Positions 37,610 to 45,430 of a stretch of 64,000 bases of DNA are shown here, in pieces. The stretch covers positions 41,962 through 105,961 of the forward strand of contig JAJDET010000171.1 in the NCBI GenBank assembly GCA_029259655.1. The letters are read 5' to 3'. The notes beneath the pieces were generated by a model. That model searched no databases. It had not been told where the DNA came from and saw only the letters and a program-made list of their open reading frames with translations. The first letter of the stretch is position 1, and each line of letters starts with the position of its first letter. The translations under genes and the position numbers were made by a program. The stretch is from Planctomycetota bacterium (GTDB lineage: Bacteria; Planctomycetota; UBA1135; GCA-002686595).

Positions 37610-38635
37610 TCAGCCCCCGGCGCGCCCGCGGATCGCGGACGAGAAGTCCTCGCGGCCGATGGCGGCCGTCACGCGCTCGTTCACGCGGTTCCGCTCCCGG
37701 GTCTCCTCGTAGCCGAATTCGGTGTCGATCATGCCGAGCTCGTGGACGAGCTGGTCGGAGTAGCCGGGCAGGATCAGCCGGTAGTCCATGGGCAGCGCCT
37801 TCCCGTGCACGTTCTCCCAGTGCACGACCAGGTTCGTCGTGCAGTTGTTTCGGAGTGTGTCATAGAACTCGGGCTCCTCGGCCAGCACGTTCATGCGCCG
37901 CACGACGTCGAGGAAGACCTCCGAGACCTTCTCGCCTCGCGCGACCCCCGGGTGCACGTACACATCGTTCCCGCGGTGGATCGCGCGCACTCCGATCAGG
38001 TCGCGCTCATCGCCCGCGACGTACATGACCTCGTACTGCTTGAAGAGCCCGCGCAGCGGGTGGTAGTCCTCGCCCTTCTCCTTGCGGATCTCGACCGAGA
38101 CGCAGAGGTAGCGCTCGCCCTCGAACCGGAACGACACCATCGTGTGCGCGAGGCCCGGGAAATCCTCGGAGAACGGGACGACGATGAAGTAAGCCTGCTC
38201 GGCCTCGCGAGCATCGAACGTCGCCTCGTAGTAGCTCTCGTCCCAGTCGTCGGCGCTCCGGTACTCGAAGTTCCGGATGTTCCGGACGGTGACGAGCGGT
38301 CCGTCGATCGTCGCGGTCGGGAGCTTCTTCTGGTCGGGCGCCCAGTCGCGCAGGTTGGAGGCCTGGATCGACCACGACCAGAGGGTGATGGCGAGACACG
38401 CGAAGGCGATCACGACGAGCGCGCGTTCGAAGCGCCACTTGACGAGCCCCAAGAGGGAGAACAAGACGAACGCCGAGGCTACCGCTGCCCGTGTGCGGTC
38501 CGCCGGGCCGAAGCCGCCCGCGAACAAGATCGCCGCCGTGCACCAGGCCGCGATGGGCGCGAGGAGGAGGAACAGGAGTGCGTTGCGGAGCAGCACCCCG
38601 CAAGAACGCCGCGGACGATCGGACGGACTGCTCAT
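37610..38635 (-). CDS. DUF4105 (Lnb N-terminal-like) membrane protein
   Basis: A 341-residue protein. Three hydrophobic helices at about 16-40, 50-64 and 72-90 anchor it. The extracytoplasmic part (about 115-290) has the DUF4105 motifs VRNIRNFEYRSADDWDESYY and LRNNCTTNLV with a central Asn-Cys pair, as in the N-terminal domain of lacto-N-biosidase-like proteins. This domain is thought to be a cysteine-peptidase-like fold, and the Cys is a candidate nucleophile. The ATG (MSSPSDRP) is preferred; a GTG three bases upstream would add one residue. Its role is unknown. It is divergent from the M48 lipoprotein gene with 53 bp between starts. Confidence 0.75.
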   Translation of the reverse strand: MSSPSDRPRRSCGVLLRNALLFLLLAPIAAWCTAAILFAGGFGPADRTRAAVASAFVLFSLLGLVKWRFERALVVIAFACLAITLWSWSIQASNLRDWAPDQKKLPTATIDGPLVTVRNIRNFEYRSADDWDESYYEATFDAREAEQAYFIVVPFSEDFPGLAHTMVSFRFEGERYLCVSVEIRKEKGEDYHPLRGLFKQYEVMYVAGDERDLIGVRAIHRGNDVYVHPGVARGEKVSEVFLDVVRRMNVLAEEPEFYDTLRNNCTTNLVVHWENVHGKALPMDYRLILPGYSDQLVHELGMIDTEFGYEETRERNRVNERVTAAIGREDFSSAIRGRAGG

Positions 38636-38688
38636 CACTTATGATTGGAGGACGCCACTGCGGTGGAGGCAAGCACAGCGAGGAATCC

Positions 38689-40038
38689 ATGAACAGGATC
38701 GCGTTGGCACTCGGACTGCTCGCGCTGGCGGGCTGCGTCTCCGATCGCGTCACGGGAGAACGGAAGCTCGCGTTCGTTCAGTGGAGCGTCGAGGAGGAGG
38801 TCGCGATGGGTCGCGGCACCGCACCGGTCGTCGAGTCCCAGTTCGACGGGCCCCTGGTCGACGCCGAGGCGCACGCCTACCTCTCGGCACTCGTGCTGGA
38901 GATGGCGCAGGAGAGCGTGAGGAAGGACGACTTCGAGTTCTCGTTCCAGATCCTCGACTCCTCGATCCCCAACGCCTTCGCGTTGCCCGGCGGTCACGTG
39001 TACATCACGCGCGGCCTCCTGCAGGAGCTCGACAGCGAGGGGCAGTTCGTCTCCGTCCTCGGCCACGAGCTCGGCCACGTCGAGCACCAGCACGCGATGT
39101 TTGCGCAGTCGCGCGGCTTCCTCGCGCGCCTGCCGAGCAACACGCTCGGACGCTTGAACCGCGCCGTTCTGGGCAGCTCGCTGCCGGGGCGCGCCGTCGG
39201 CCTCGCGGTCGGGATCACGGAGCTCGGACCTGCACTCTTCACGCTCAAGTACGATCGCGACCAGGAGATCGAGTCCGACCGCCGCGGCGCCTACTTCGCG
39301 GACGCCATGGGCTATGACCCAATCGAGGCCGTGCGCCTCTTCGAGGTCTTCCAGCGCCTGGAAGCGGAGGGCGGCGCCTCGAGCCCGCTCACGCTCTTCA
39401 GCACGCACCCCGCGAACGACGACCGGATCGCGAAGCTCGAGCGGTTGATCGACGAGGAGTACGCCGCGTCGCGCACCGCAGCTCCGGCCTCGTTCCGCAC
39501 AGGCGGCGAGGAGTTCGCCCGGATCGTGACGAGACTGCGCGAGCGCGCTCCGACCTACGCGAAGCACGCTGCGGCACTCGCCGTGCTGGCGCGGAGCGAT
39601 GGAGGCGTGGAAGACATCGCCGACGCCCTCACCCTCGTGGCGGAGGCGATCGCGGAAGTCCCTGGGGAGCCGCTCTTTCACACGACACTCGGCGAGCTCG
39701 AGATGCTGACGGAGACGGGGTATCCGATCGAACGCTTCCGGGCGGCCGTGCGCCTCTACGACGAGTTCCCCGGACACCCCGGTCACTGGAAGCCTCGCCT
39801 CTACCTCGGCATCCTCGAGCTCGAGGCCGAAAACGTCCGCGAGGCGACGCAGCAACTGGAAACGGCCGTCATCTGCCTACCGCAACACGCGCTCTCCCAT
39901 TTCTTCCTTGGAGTCGCCTACGAGGCGGACGGCCGCAGCAACGAGGCCGTCGCGTCCTATCGACGCGTGCTCGACCTCGCGCCGTCCGGCTCCGAGTTCC
40001 ACCGCGAGGCGAAGGCGCGACTGCGCGGGCTGGAGTAG
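38689..40038 (+). CDS. M48-family metallopeptidase lipoprotein with C-terminal TPR
   Basis: A 449-residue lipoprotein with lipobox LALAGC (Cys16). The M48 peptidase domain (about 30-260) has His126-Glu127-x-x-His130 (VLGHELGH) and a later E-S-D-R-R-G-A-Y-F-A-D motif holding the third zinc ligand. The C-terminal third (about 340-449) holds helix pairs of TPR type (AVASYRRVLDLAPSG). The arrangement matches BepA-like chaperone/peptidases of outer-membrane assembly, but the protein is anchored by lipid and the family is broad. The ATG (MNRIALALG) is preferred over earlier in-frame starts. Confidence 0.87.
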   Translation: MNRIALALGLLALAGCVSDRVTGERKLAFVQWSVEEEVAMGRGTAPVVESQFDGPLVDAEAHAYLSALVLEMAQESVRKDDFEFSFQILDSSIPNAFALPGGHVYITRGLLQELDSEGQFVSVLGHELGHVEHQHAMFAQSRGFLARLPSNTLGRLNRAVLGSSLPGRAVGLAVGITELGPALFTLKYDRDQEIESDRRGAYFADAMGYDPIEAVRLFEVFQRLEAEGGASSPLTLFSTHPANDDRIAKLERLIDEEYAASRTAAPASFRTGGEEFARIVTRLRERAPTYAKHAAALAVLARSDGGVEDIADALTLVAEAIAEVPGEPLFHTTLGELEMLTETGYPIERFRAAVRLYDEFPGHPGHWKPRLYLGILELEAENVREATQQLETAVICLPQHALSHFFLGVAYEADGRSNEAVASYRRVLDLAPSGSEFHREAKARLRGLE

Positions 40039-40222
40039 TCGATCACTGCCAGACGACATTACGGCGACGCGACGGCCGGCTGCGGAAAGTGCTCCAGGAG
40101 GAGCCGACGCCATTGCACCGGAAGGGCAAGCCCAACACTGGCCCGGCTTGTCGGGCGCCCCTATCCTGGTCAAGCTGCGAGGGACTTCCCTCGATCGAAT
40201 GGACGGAACCACGAGGAACGCG

Positions 40223-40501
40223 ATGAGAGCAAGACGATCGACCTGGCTCGCCGGGCTGGTGCTCGCCGGGCTCATCAGCGCAGGCTGCCTGGGTCCGAGC
40301 AACGCCACGGGCCGGCTGTTCAAGTGGAACAACGAGCTCGACGGGAAGTGGGGCAACGAGGTGGCCTTCATCGTCCTGCTCCCGGTCTACGCCGTGTTCA
40401 GCCTCGGAGACCTCGTGATCTTCAACTCGTACTACTGGTGGTCGGGCGATCACCTGGTCGATCCGCCGCAGGTCGAAGTTCCCACCGAGTTCGGAATCTG
40501 A
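40223..40501 (+). CDS. DUF3332 small lipoprotein, copy 1
   Basis: A 92-residue protein with a signal peptide and lipobox (LISAGC). It has the DUF3332 core: GPSNATGRLFKWN, then FIVLLPVYAVFSLGDLVIFNS and YWWSGDH. A hydrophobic segment around residues 50-72 probably inserts in a membrane. The ATG that begins MRARRST is preferred; an earlier ATG (MDGTTRN) lies 24 bp upstream. A paralogue follows 11 bp downstream. No function is known for the family. Confidence 0.75.
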   Translation: MRARRSTWLAGLVLAGLISAGCLGPSNATGRLFKWNNELDGKWGNEVAFIVLLPVYAVFSLGDLVIFNSYYWWSGDHLVDPPQVEVPTEFGI

Positions 40502-40507
40502 GGAGGA
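40501..40507 (+). promoter_or_regulatory. Shine-Dalgarno of DUF3332 copy 2
   Basis: AGGAGGA begins on the last base of the copy 1 stop codon and lies 5 bp before the ATG at 40513, which fixes that start and indicates co-transcription of the pair. Confidence 0.7.
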
Positions 40508-40512
40508 CCTCC

Positions 40513-40809
40513 ATGAAGGACTTCAAGAAGACGTGGGTCCTCGGCGCGCTGCTCGCAGTGGTCCTCGGCGCAGGCTGCCTGGGTCCGATGAACGCGACGA
40601 CACAGCTCAAGACCTGGAACCGAGAGATCGAGAACCGCTGGGTGGGCGAAGGTGTGTTCCTCGTGCTGCGCTACCCCGCCTACGGCCTGTGCTTCCTCGG
40701 GGACGTGCTGATCTTCAACTCCTTCCAGTTCTGGGGCTACGAGAACCCCATCGACCCGATCGATCCGGCGCGCGTCGCGGCGATCGGAGACCTCGAGGGG
40801 TACCGCTGA
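40513..40809 (+). CDS. DUF3332 small lipoprotein, copy 2
   Basis: A 98-residue paralogue of the preceding gene. It shares the A-G-C-L-G-P lipobox region, the NAT start of the mature part, the W-N dipeptide, and F-L-G-D-V-L-I-F-N-S with an F-W-G-Y ending that differs from YWWSGDH in copy 1. Identity between copies is moderate, so the duplication is not recent. Both stay within the usual length of the family. Its start has a strong Shine-Dalgarno, and it precedes the outer-membrane-like lipoprotein gene by 56 bp. Confidence 0.75.
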   Translation: MKDFKKTWVLGALLAVVLGAGCLGPMNATTQLKTWNREIENRWVGEGVFLVLRYPAYGLCFLGDVLIFNSFQFWGYENPIDPIDPARVAAIGDLEGYR

Positions 40810-40865
40810 TCTCCTCCCCGGCCTCGCCTCTCGTTCGCGCGGGAGGCCAGGCCGCGACTCGAACC

Positions 40866-41642
40866 ATGAACCGCGCTCTCTTCGTGGTCGTCTTGCTCGG
40901 CGCGGGCTGCAGCGCGCCCGGCGGGGGGCGACTGCTCCTGCGCGGCGGCGACCTCGACATCGACGGCGACGTCGGCGTGTCCGCAGGCGGCGGCGCCCTC
41001 ACGAGCGGCTCGGACGCCAAGGCGCTCGGCATCGACGAGAGCGACATCCACTTCCAGCCGCGCGTCGATCTCGACTGGGGCGAGTGGCACGCGATCCTGC
41101 AGGGGACGCAGGCCGACTATGACGGAGTCGGAGCCGCCGAGACTACGATCACGCGCGGCGGCCCCCCCATCACGGTCGGTACGGCGCTCGACACGGAGGT
41201 CGACCTCGACCTGTACACGGTTTCGGTGCTCTACGACCTGTACTCCGCAGGGCCGGTCGAGCTCGGGGTCGGAATCGGTGGCGGATACCTCGATTACTCG
41301 GTGAGCTTCGCCGCTCTCAGCGGAGCGCTCCTCGTCGAGAGCGAGAGCGACTACCCGCTCCTCTACCTGACCGGTCGCGTCGCGGCGGACATGAAGCTCT
41401 TCGAGGCCTCGCTCGTCGCCAACGGAGTCAGCTTCTCCTACGACGACGACGACCTCTCGTACTACGAGCTCGACTTCGCGATGAGCTTTCACAGGATGGT
41501 CTTCCTGGAGTCGCTCCCGGGGACACTCGCCGTCGGCTACCGACTCGTGCACGTGGACTACGAGTACGACGACGGCCTCGGCAAGGCGACGCTGGACGCG
41601 GACTTCTCAGGGCCCTACGTCGGGCTGTCGTTCGCCTTTTAG
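40866..41642 (+). CDS. Beta-barrel-like lipoprotein
   Basis: A 258-residue protein with a signal sequence and lipobox ending LGAGC (Cys15). From residue 40 it shows repeated strands with alternating hydrophobic and polar or aromatic residues, for example VDLDLYTVSVLYDLYSAGPVELGVGIGGG, separated by D/G-rich turns, and it ends FSGPYVGLSFAF with a C-terminal Phe typical of outer-membrane barrels. I therefore call a small outer-membrane barrel, about ten strands, of unknown role. No enzymatic motif is present. The lipobox in front of a barrel is uncommon but occurs. Confidence 0.6.
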   Translation: MNRALFVVVLLGAGCSAPGGGRLLLRGGDLDIDGDVGVSAGGGALTSGSDAKALGIDESDIHFQPRVDLDWGEWHAILQGTQADYDGVGAAETTITRGGPPITVGTALDTEVDLDLYTVSVLYDLYSAGPVELGVGIGGGYLDYSVSFAALSGALLVESESDYPLLYLTGRVAADMKLFEASLVANGVSFSYDDDDLSYYELDFAMSFHRMVFLESLPGTLAVGYRLVHVDYEYDDGLGKATLDADFSGPYVGLSFAF

Positions 41643-41708
41643 AGACGCGGCCGGGAGAAGCCCGACGACGGAGGGCGTCGTCGACGCGGCGATCAAGCGT
41701 TTGCCGAG

Positions 41709-43037
41709 TCACTTCCCGCCCAGCAAGGGCTGAACGTCGATCTCGAGCTCCGCGGCGAAGAGCATCCTGCGGTCGTCGTCGCGCGCGGACCACTCGAGGA
41801 GCGTCGCGAGGTCCGGCTCCTGGAGAGCTATGTGGACCATCCGGCCGTTCACGATCACTCGAACCGGGCTCGTGAGGTCGAACTCCTCGGGCGAGAGGAG
41901 CAGGCGAAAGCTCAGCACGCCGGTCGTCGTCGCGCGCACGATGTTCCCCTCCCTGACCAGCTCCACGCGCCCCCACGGCTTCGCCGACGGCGGCGGCGTG
42001 CGCGGGACGTTCCTCCCGTGGATGCGCGGCAGGATGTTCGAGCGATCGAGATCCGTGTCGGGGTCCAGCTCGTCGATCACGAGCCACAGGCGCCGGTTGT
42101 AGCGATCGGTGCGCTCGGTCGACCACGACAGCCGCTCGGGTAGCGGGTCGCGGCGGAAGTCCCGGAAGTGCGCGAACGGCTCGAGCTGTTCTTCCCGGGT
42201 CAGCTCCAGATCGTGGCCATGGTCCGCGTGCTCGGCGTAGTCGATGTCGACGTCCACTTCCCGGATCACGTCGAGGTACTTGCGCATCACGTCGATGTTC
42301 ACGATCCGATCCTTCACGCCGTTGCGCAGGTAGAAGCGCTGGCCCTCGAGGTTCGAGAGGTGCATCTGACCGTCGGCGCGCATCGCGCGATTGGTCAGCC
42401 GCGCCGGGAACCCCACGTATCCGATGTACATCGCCCACGGATCGGGGTCGCGGAACGCGTAGAACCACTCGCCGATGGCGCCGTCGGACGAGCCGAACAT
42501 GAAGACGCGGTTCTCGTGCACGTTCCACGTGCGCTTGAGCTCGCCGAGGATCGCCTGGAAGCTCTCGACCTGACTCGCTTCCCACCACATCGAACCCCAC
42601 CAGCCGGCGGGGACGACGGTGATGTAGTCGTTCTCGTAGCGCTCGATCGCCGCCCAGCCCGGCGACCAGCTCCCGTCGAGCTCCTTCCACTCCGGCTGTC
42701 CCATCCCGCCGTGCAGGTCCCAGCGGACAGGCCAGGTGCGCGAGGCGTCGTAGCTCTCCGGGATGAAGAGCATGTAGTGGTGATCGACGCCGTCGATCAC
42801 GTGCGTGCGGAGGAGCTTCCCGCGCGGCGCGTCGGCGTCGTAGATCCGTCCCTTGCGCAGGCGCGCGTAAGCGTCGTCGAAGTCCGGAGCGAGCTCGAGG
42901 ATCCGGTCGGACGCGGCGCGTGCTTCCTCCAGGGTCGGCGCGCTCCAGTAGGCCTCGAACGCGAGGTCGAGGGGCTCGTCGTCCGGGAGCCACGCCTGGA
43001 GCAGGACGATGGTCGGAATCGCGAAACAGAGGGGCAT
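41709..43037 (-). CDS. Alpha/beta-hydrolase, feruloyl-esterase/PHB-depolymerase-like
   Basis: A 442-residue protein. A short hydrophobic N-terminus (MPLCFAIPTIVLLQAW) may be a signal peptide. The hydrolase domain (about 80-320) has a VRWDLHGGMG oxyanion-hole motif and the nucleophile elbow GSSDG with Ser184, followed by HADHGHD as a candidate for the catalytic His. Such layouts occur in poly-hydroxyalkanoate depolymerase-like and feruloyl-esterase-like enzymes of planctomycetes. The C-terminal 120 residues form a beta-rich domain. The substrate is not predictable. Confidence 0.72.
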   Translation of the reverse strand: MPLCFAIPTIVLLQAWLPDDEPLDLAFEAYWSAPTLEEARAASDRILELAPDFDDAYARLRKGRIYDADAPRGKLLRTHVIDGVDHHYMLFIPESYDASRTWPVRWDLHGGMGQPEWKELDGSWSPGWAAIERYENDYITVVPAGWWGSMWWEASQVESFQAILGELKRTWNVHENRVFMFGSSDGAIGEWFYAFRDPDPWAMYIGYVGFPARLTNRAMRADGQMHLSNLEGQRFYLRNGVKDRIVNIDVMRKYLDVIREVDVDIDYAEHADHGHDLELTREEQLEPFAHFRDFRRDPLPERLSWSTERTDRYNRRLWLVIDELDPDTDLDRSNILPRIHGRNVPRTPPPSAKPWGRVELVREGNIVRATTTGVLSFRLLLSPEEFDLTSPVRVIVNGRMVHIALQEPDLATLLEWSARDDDRRMLFAAELEIDVQPLLGGK

Positions 43038-43220
43038 TCAGGTCCTTGACCGTGCCGCGAGGCGCGCGTCGCTCTCAGTCTATCCGCCCTCGGGCGGGCC
43101 GAACGCGGCCTCCCTTCGCACCTTTGCGCAGCGGGCGCCGACCAAGAGCCCATGGAGTTCCCCCCCGTGCGAAGCCGATGTTGTGGTCGTCGGACCGAGT
43201 CCGACAGATGGGAGCCAGTC

Positions 43221-43829
43221 ATGAATCGAGTCACGAACGTCTTGCGAAAGGAGCACCGGCTCATCGAGCGCGCGGCGGCCACACTCGACCGCGTCGCCGA
43301 CGAAGCACTGGAAGGTGAGAGCCTGTGCGTGGTCTCTGCCATCGACCTCCTCGAGTTCTTCGAGGACTTCGTCGATGCCGGACACCAGGAGAAGGAGGAG
43401 CGTCACCTGTTCCCGGCTCTGCGCGAGCAGGGTCTGGCGCGACGCCGCATCCGGGGCCTGCTCGACGACCACGGTCACGAGCGCGAGGTCCTTCAGGAGA
43501 TCCAGGCCGACCTGGAGCACGCCACGAACGGCTCGGACAAGGGCCGTGCGGAGTTCGCGTGCGCAGCACGTGGATTCAGTGCGCTCCAGCGCGAGCACGC
43601 GGCCGAGGAGGACCTGTTCCTCCTGCCACTGGTCGAAGAGCTCCTGGACGAGGATGCGGAACGCCGCGTCCTCGCGGGTTTCCGCATGGTGGATTCCACG
43701 CTGACCCGCACTCCGGGAGAGTTCGCGGCCCTGGTCGAGAGCGCGGCACGGCGCATGGGTTCCGTCGTGACGGACCGCTACGACCCGTTGGGGCTGCGGA
43801 TCGAGGAGCTGCGAGCGCTCGGCGCCTGA
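43221..43829 (+). CDS. Hemerythrin-like domain protein
   Basis: A 202-residue soluble four-helix protein. His/Glu ligands fit a hemerythrin HHE pattern: His12 (KEHRL), His55 with Glu59 and His62 (HQEKEERH), His84/His86 (DDHGHE) and His126 with Glu130 (REHAAEED). Such proteins bind a di-iron centre and act in oxygen, nitric-oxide or iron handling. The ATG that begins MNRVTNVL is preferred to an earlier one in a low-complexity leader. It shows no membrane segment and neighbours give no functional hint. Confidence 0.8.
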   Translation: MNRVTNVLRKEHRLIERAAATLDRVADEALEGESLCVVSAIDLLEFFEDFVDAGHQEKEERHLFPALREQGLARRRIRGLLDDHGHEREVLQEIQADLEHATNGSDKGRAEFACAARGFSALQREHAAEEDLFLLPLVEELLDEDAERRVLAGFRMVDSTLTRTPGEFAALVESAARRMGSVVTDRYDPLGLRIEELRALGA

Positions 43830-43884
43830 CGAGCTCGCGGTCTCCGATTCGTGGGCGCAGTCGACACCGGCTGCGCCTCTGGCG

Positions 43885-44154
43885 TTAGCGCTCGGTCTCG
43901 GCCGCAGGCCGGGGCACGAAGTATCGCCGCACCGTGCTGCGGAAGATCCAGAACGACACGGGCAACGAGGCCAGGAAGACCAGCAACCCCGTCCCCTGTG
44001 CGGCGCGGCCCCGCTCGACATCGAGCATCGTCCAGAGCCGCATGAGTGTCAGGTTCAGGACGAGGGTGAGAACGATGAGCGCGAGCGCGGAAGAGACGGC
44101 GTAGACCAACCAGGCCTTCAGCGAGGGGTCGGGGAGATCGGAGCTCTCGTTCAT
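43885..44154 (-). CDS. Small two-helix membrane protein
   Basis: An 89-residue protein with hydrophobic helices at about 13-38 and 56-72 and a basic end (STVRRYFVPRP). No family is recognised. It lies within a row of small minus-strand genes (43885-45384) with gaps of 34-77 bp, so it may be part of one transcript with the following three. Confidence 0.6.
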   Translation of the reverse strand: MNESSDLPDPSLKAWLVYAVSSALALIVLTLVLNLTLMRLWTMLDVERGRAAQGTGLLVFLASLPVSFWIFRSTVRRYFVPRPAAETER

Positions 44155-44188
44155 GATTCCGGTCCTTACGCCGACTCCCCGGTGCGGC

Positions 44189-44545
44189 TCATTCCTGCCC
44201 GTCGCGCTCCTTCGCGGGGGGCTCGTGGGACTGCATATCGCGCATCCTGCGCATGGAGAGCTTCTGGAAGCTCCTAGAGTGGACGTGCAGGTGCGTCGTG
44301 GCGAGCGGTGCGATCGTATCCAGCATTGCCCGGCACGCGGCCAACGAGAGGTCGAACCCGGCCAGCCAGATCGCGAAGGAGTTGAACGGGTTCTCGAACT
44401 CGAGCGACAGGGGCACGCCGATCGCGGGCTCGATCTCGTCCGGGCCGTCCATCGCCTTCAGCGCCACGCGGAGCGCAGCGACCTCGTCCGACGAGCTCAA
44501 TTCGAAGTGGAATCGCCCGTCCTCTCCAAGTTCCACGGTCGCCAT
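44189..44545 (-). CDS. Small soluble protein of unknown function
   Basis: A 118-residue protein from the ATG that begins MATVELGED; a longer frame starts 48 bp upstream. The middle (LSLEFENPFNSFAIWLAG) and the THLHVHSR motif with three His are its most notable features, and the end is charged. I cannot assign it. It lacks a signal peptide and membrane segment. Confidence 0.45.
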   Translation of the reverse strand: MATVELGEDGRFHFELSSSDEVAALRVALKAMDGPDEIEPAIGVPLSLEFENPFNSFAIWLAGFDLSLAACRAMLDTIAPLATTHLHVHSRSFQKLSMRRMRDMQSHEPPAKERDGQE

Positions 44546-44602
44546 ATCTCTCTCCTCCGTCTGTTCCTGGTCGGACCCTCCGACTCGGTTCAATCCCCCA
44601 TA

Positions 44603-45049
44603 CTAGATCTCCGCTCCGCACTCCTGGCAGAACTTGGAGTCTTCCTCGTTGAGTTTCCTGCAAGTGCGGCACTTGATCATGACGACCCTCTCCCGCGGCC
44701 CTGCGACCAGGTCCTCATCGAGCTCGTCCAGCGCGTCCTTCACCATTCCACCGGCCATTCGGCTGTAGGGTTCGAGCTCCTTCCTCGCCCTGCCGGGATC
44801 GAGCACGATGCCTGAGCCGGCCAGTCCGCGTGCGCCGACTCCGCGCAGAAACCCGCCGGCAACGAGGAGAGCCATGCCCGCGAGAGCGCGAACCATCTGG
44901 GAACGGGCGTTCGACTCGAAGTTCGTGAAGTCGCCGAAGTTCGCGATGAACGTCACGAACGTGGACGCGAACAGGAGACCCCCCACGATCATCAGCACAG
45001 TGCCGAGATAGAACGCCGTCTTTCGCTCCCCTGAGATTCGTCGGGTCAT
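44603..45049 (-). CDS. Membrane protein with C-terminal zinc ribbon
   Basis: A 148-residue protein with two hydrophobic segments (about 15-36 and 53-70) and a C-terminal zinc ribbon CRTCRKLNEEDSKFCQECG. Zinc ribbons of this type bind nucleic acid or protein, or only stabilise the fold. No family beyond the ribbon is recognised. It may be co-transcribed with the small genes on either side. Confidence 0.65.
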   Translation of the reverse strand: MTRRISGERKTAFYLGTVLMIVGGLLFASTFVTFIANFGDFTNFESNARSQMVRALAGMALLVAGGFLRGVGARGLAGSGIVLDPGRARKELEPYSRMAGGMVKDALDELDEDLVAGPRERVVMIKCRTCRKLNEEDSKFCQECGAEI

Positions 45050-45126
45050 CCTCTCCTCCCGTGCAAGTCTTGCATGACTTTCGAGCTGGCCGCCGGGTTC
45101 CCCCTATGCCCGATCAAGAGGGTCAT

Positions 45127-45384
45127 TCACCCGTCTTGGCCCCTCTTCGAGCTTCGGCCGACAACCGCGGCGATCGCGGCGAGGAGTAGAACGCATCCGA
45201 CGTACGAGGCGGCGTAGCACCACTCGGCGGGACCCGAGTGACCCCAGGATTCGATGCCGTGCGTGGCCTCCAGCCACTTCCAGACGGAGCCGAGCATGAA
45301 CGTGGCGACAACGGCCAGCGGCACGGAAGCCAACAGCACACCCAGCGTCTTGCCCGCACTCTTGACCGGCTGAAAGGCGCTCAC
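45127..45384 (-). CDS. Small two-helix membrane protein, GTG start
   Basis: An 85-residue protein from a GTG start (MSAFQPVKSAG); the frame upstream is open but lacks membrane-protein character. Helices lie at about 12-34 and 55-75, separated by a conserved-looking SWGHSGPAEWCY loop. No family is assigned. It is divergent from the amidohydrolase gene. Confidence 0.55.
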   Translation of the reverse strand: MSAFQPVKSAGKTLGVLLASVPLAVVATFMLGSVWKWLEATHGIESWGHSGPAEWCYAASYVGCVLLLAAIAAVVGRSSKRGQDG

Positions 45385-45430
45385 ACGGGCGCATCCTGCA
45401 CTTCTCGGCCTCGCGGAATAAGCTCCAGAC

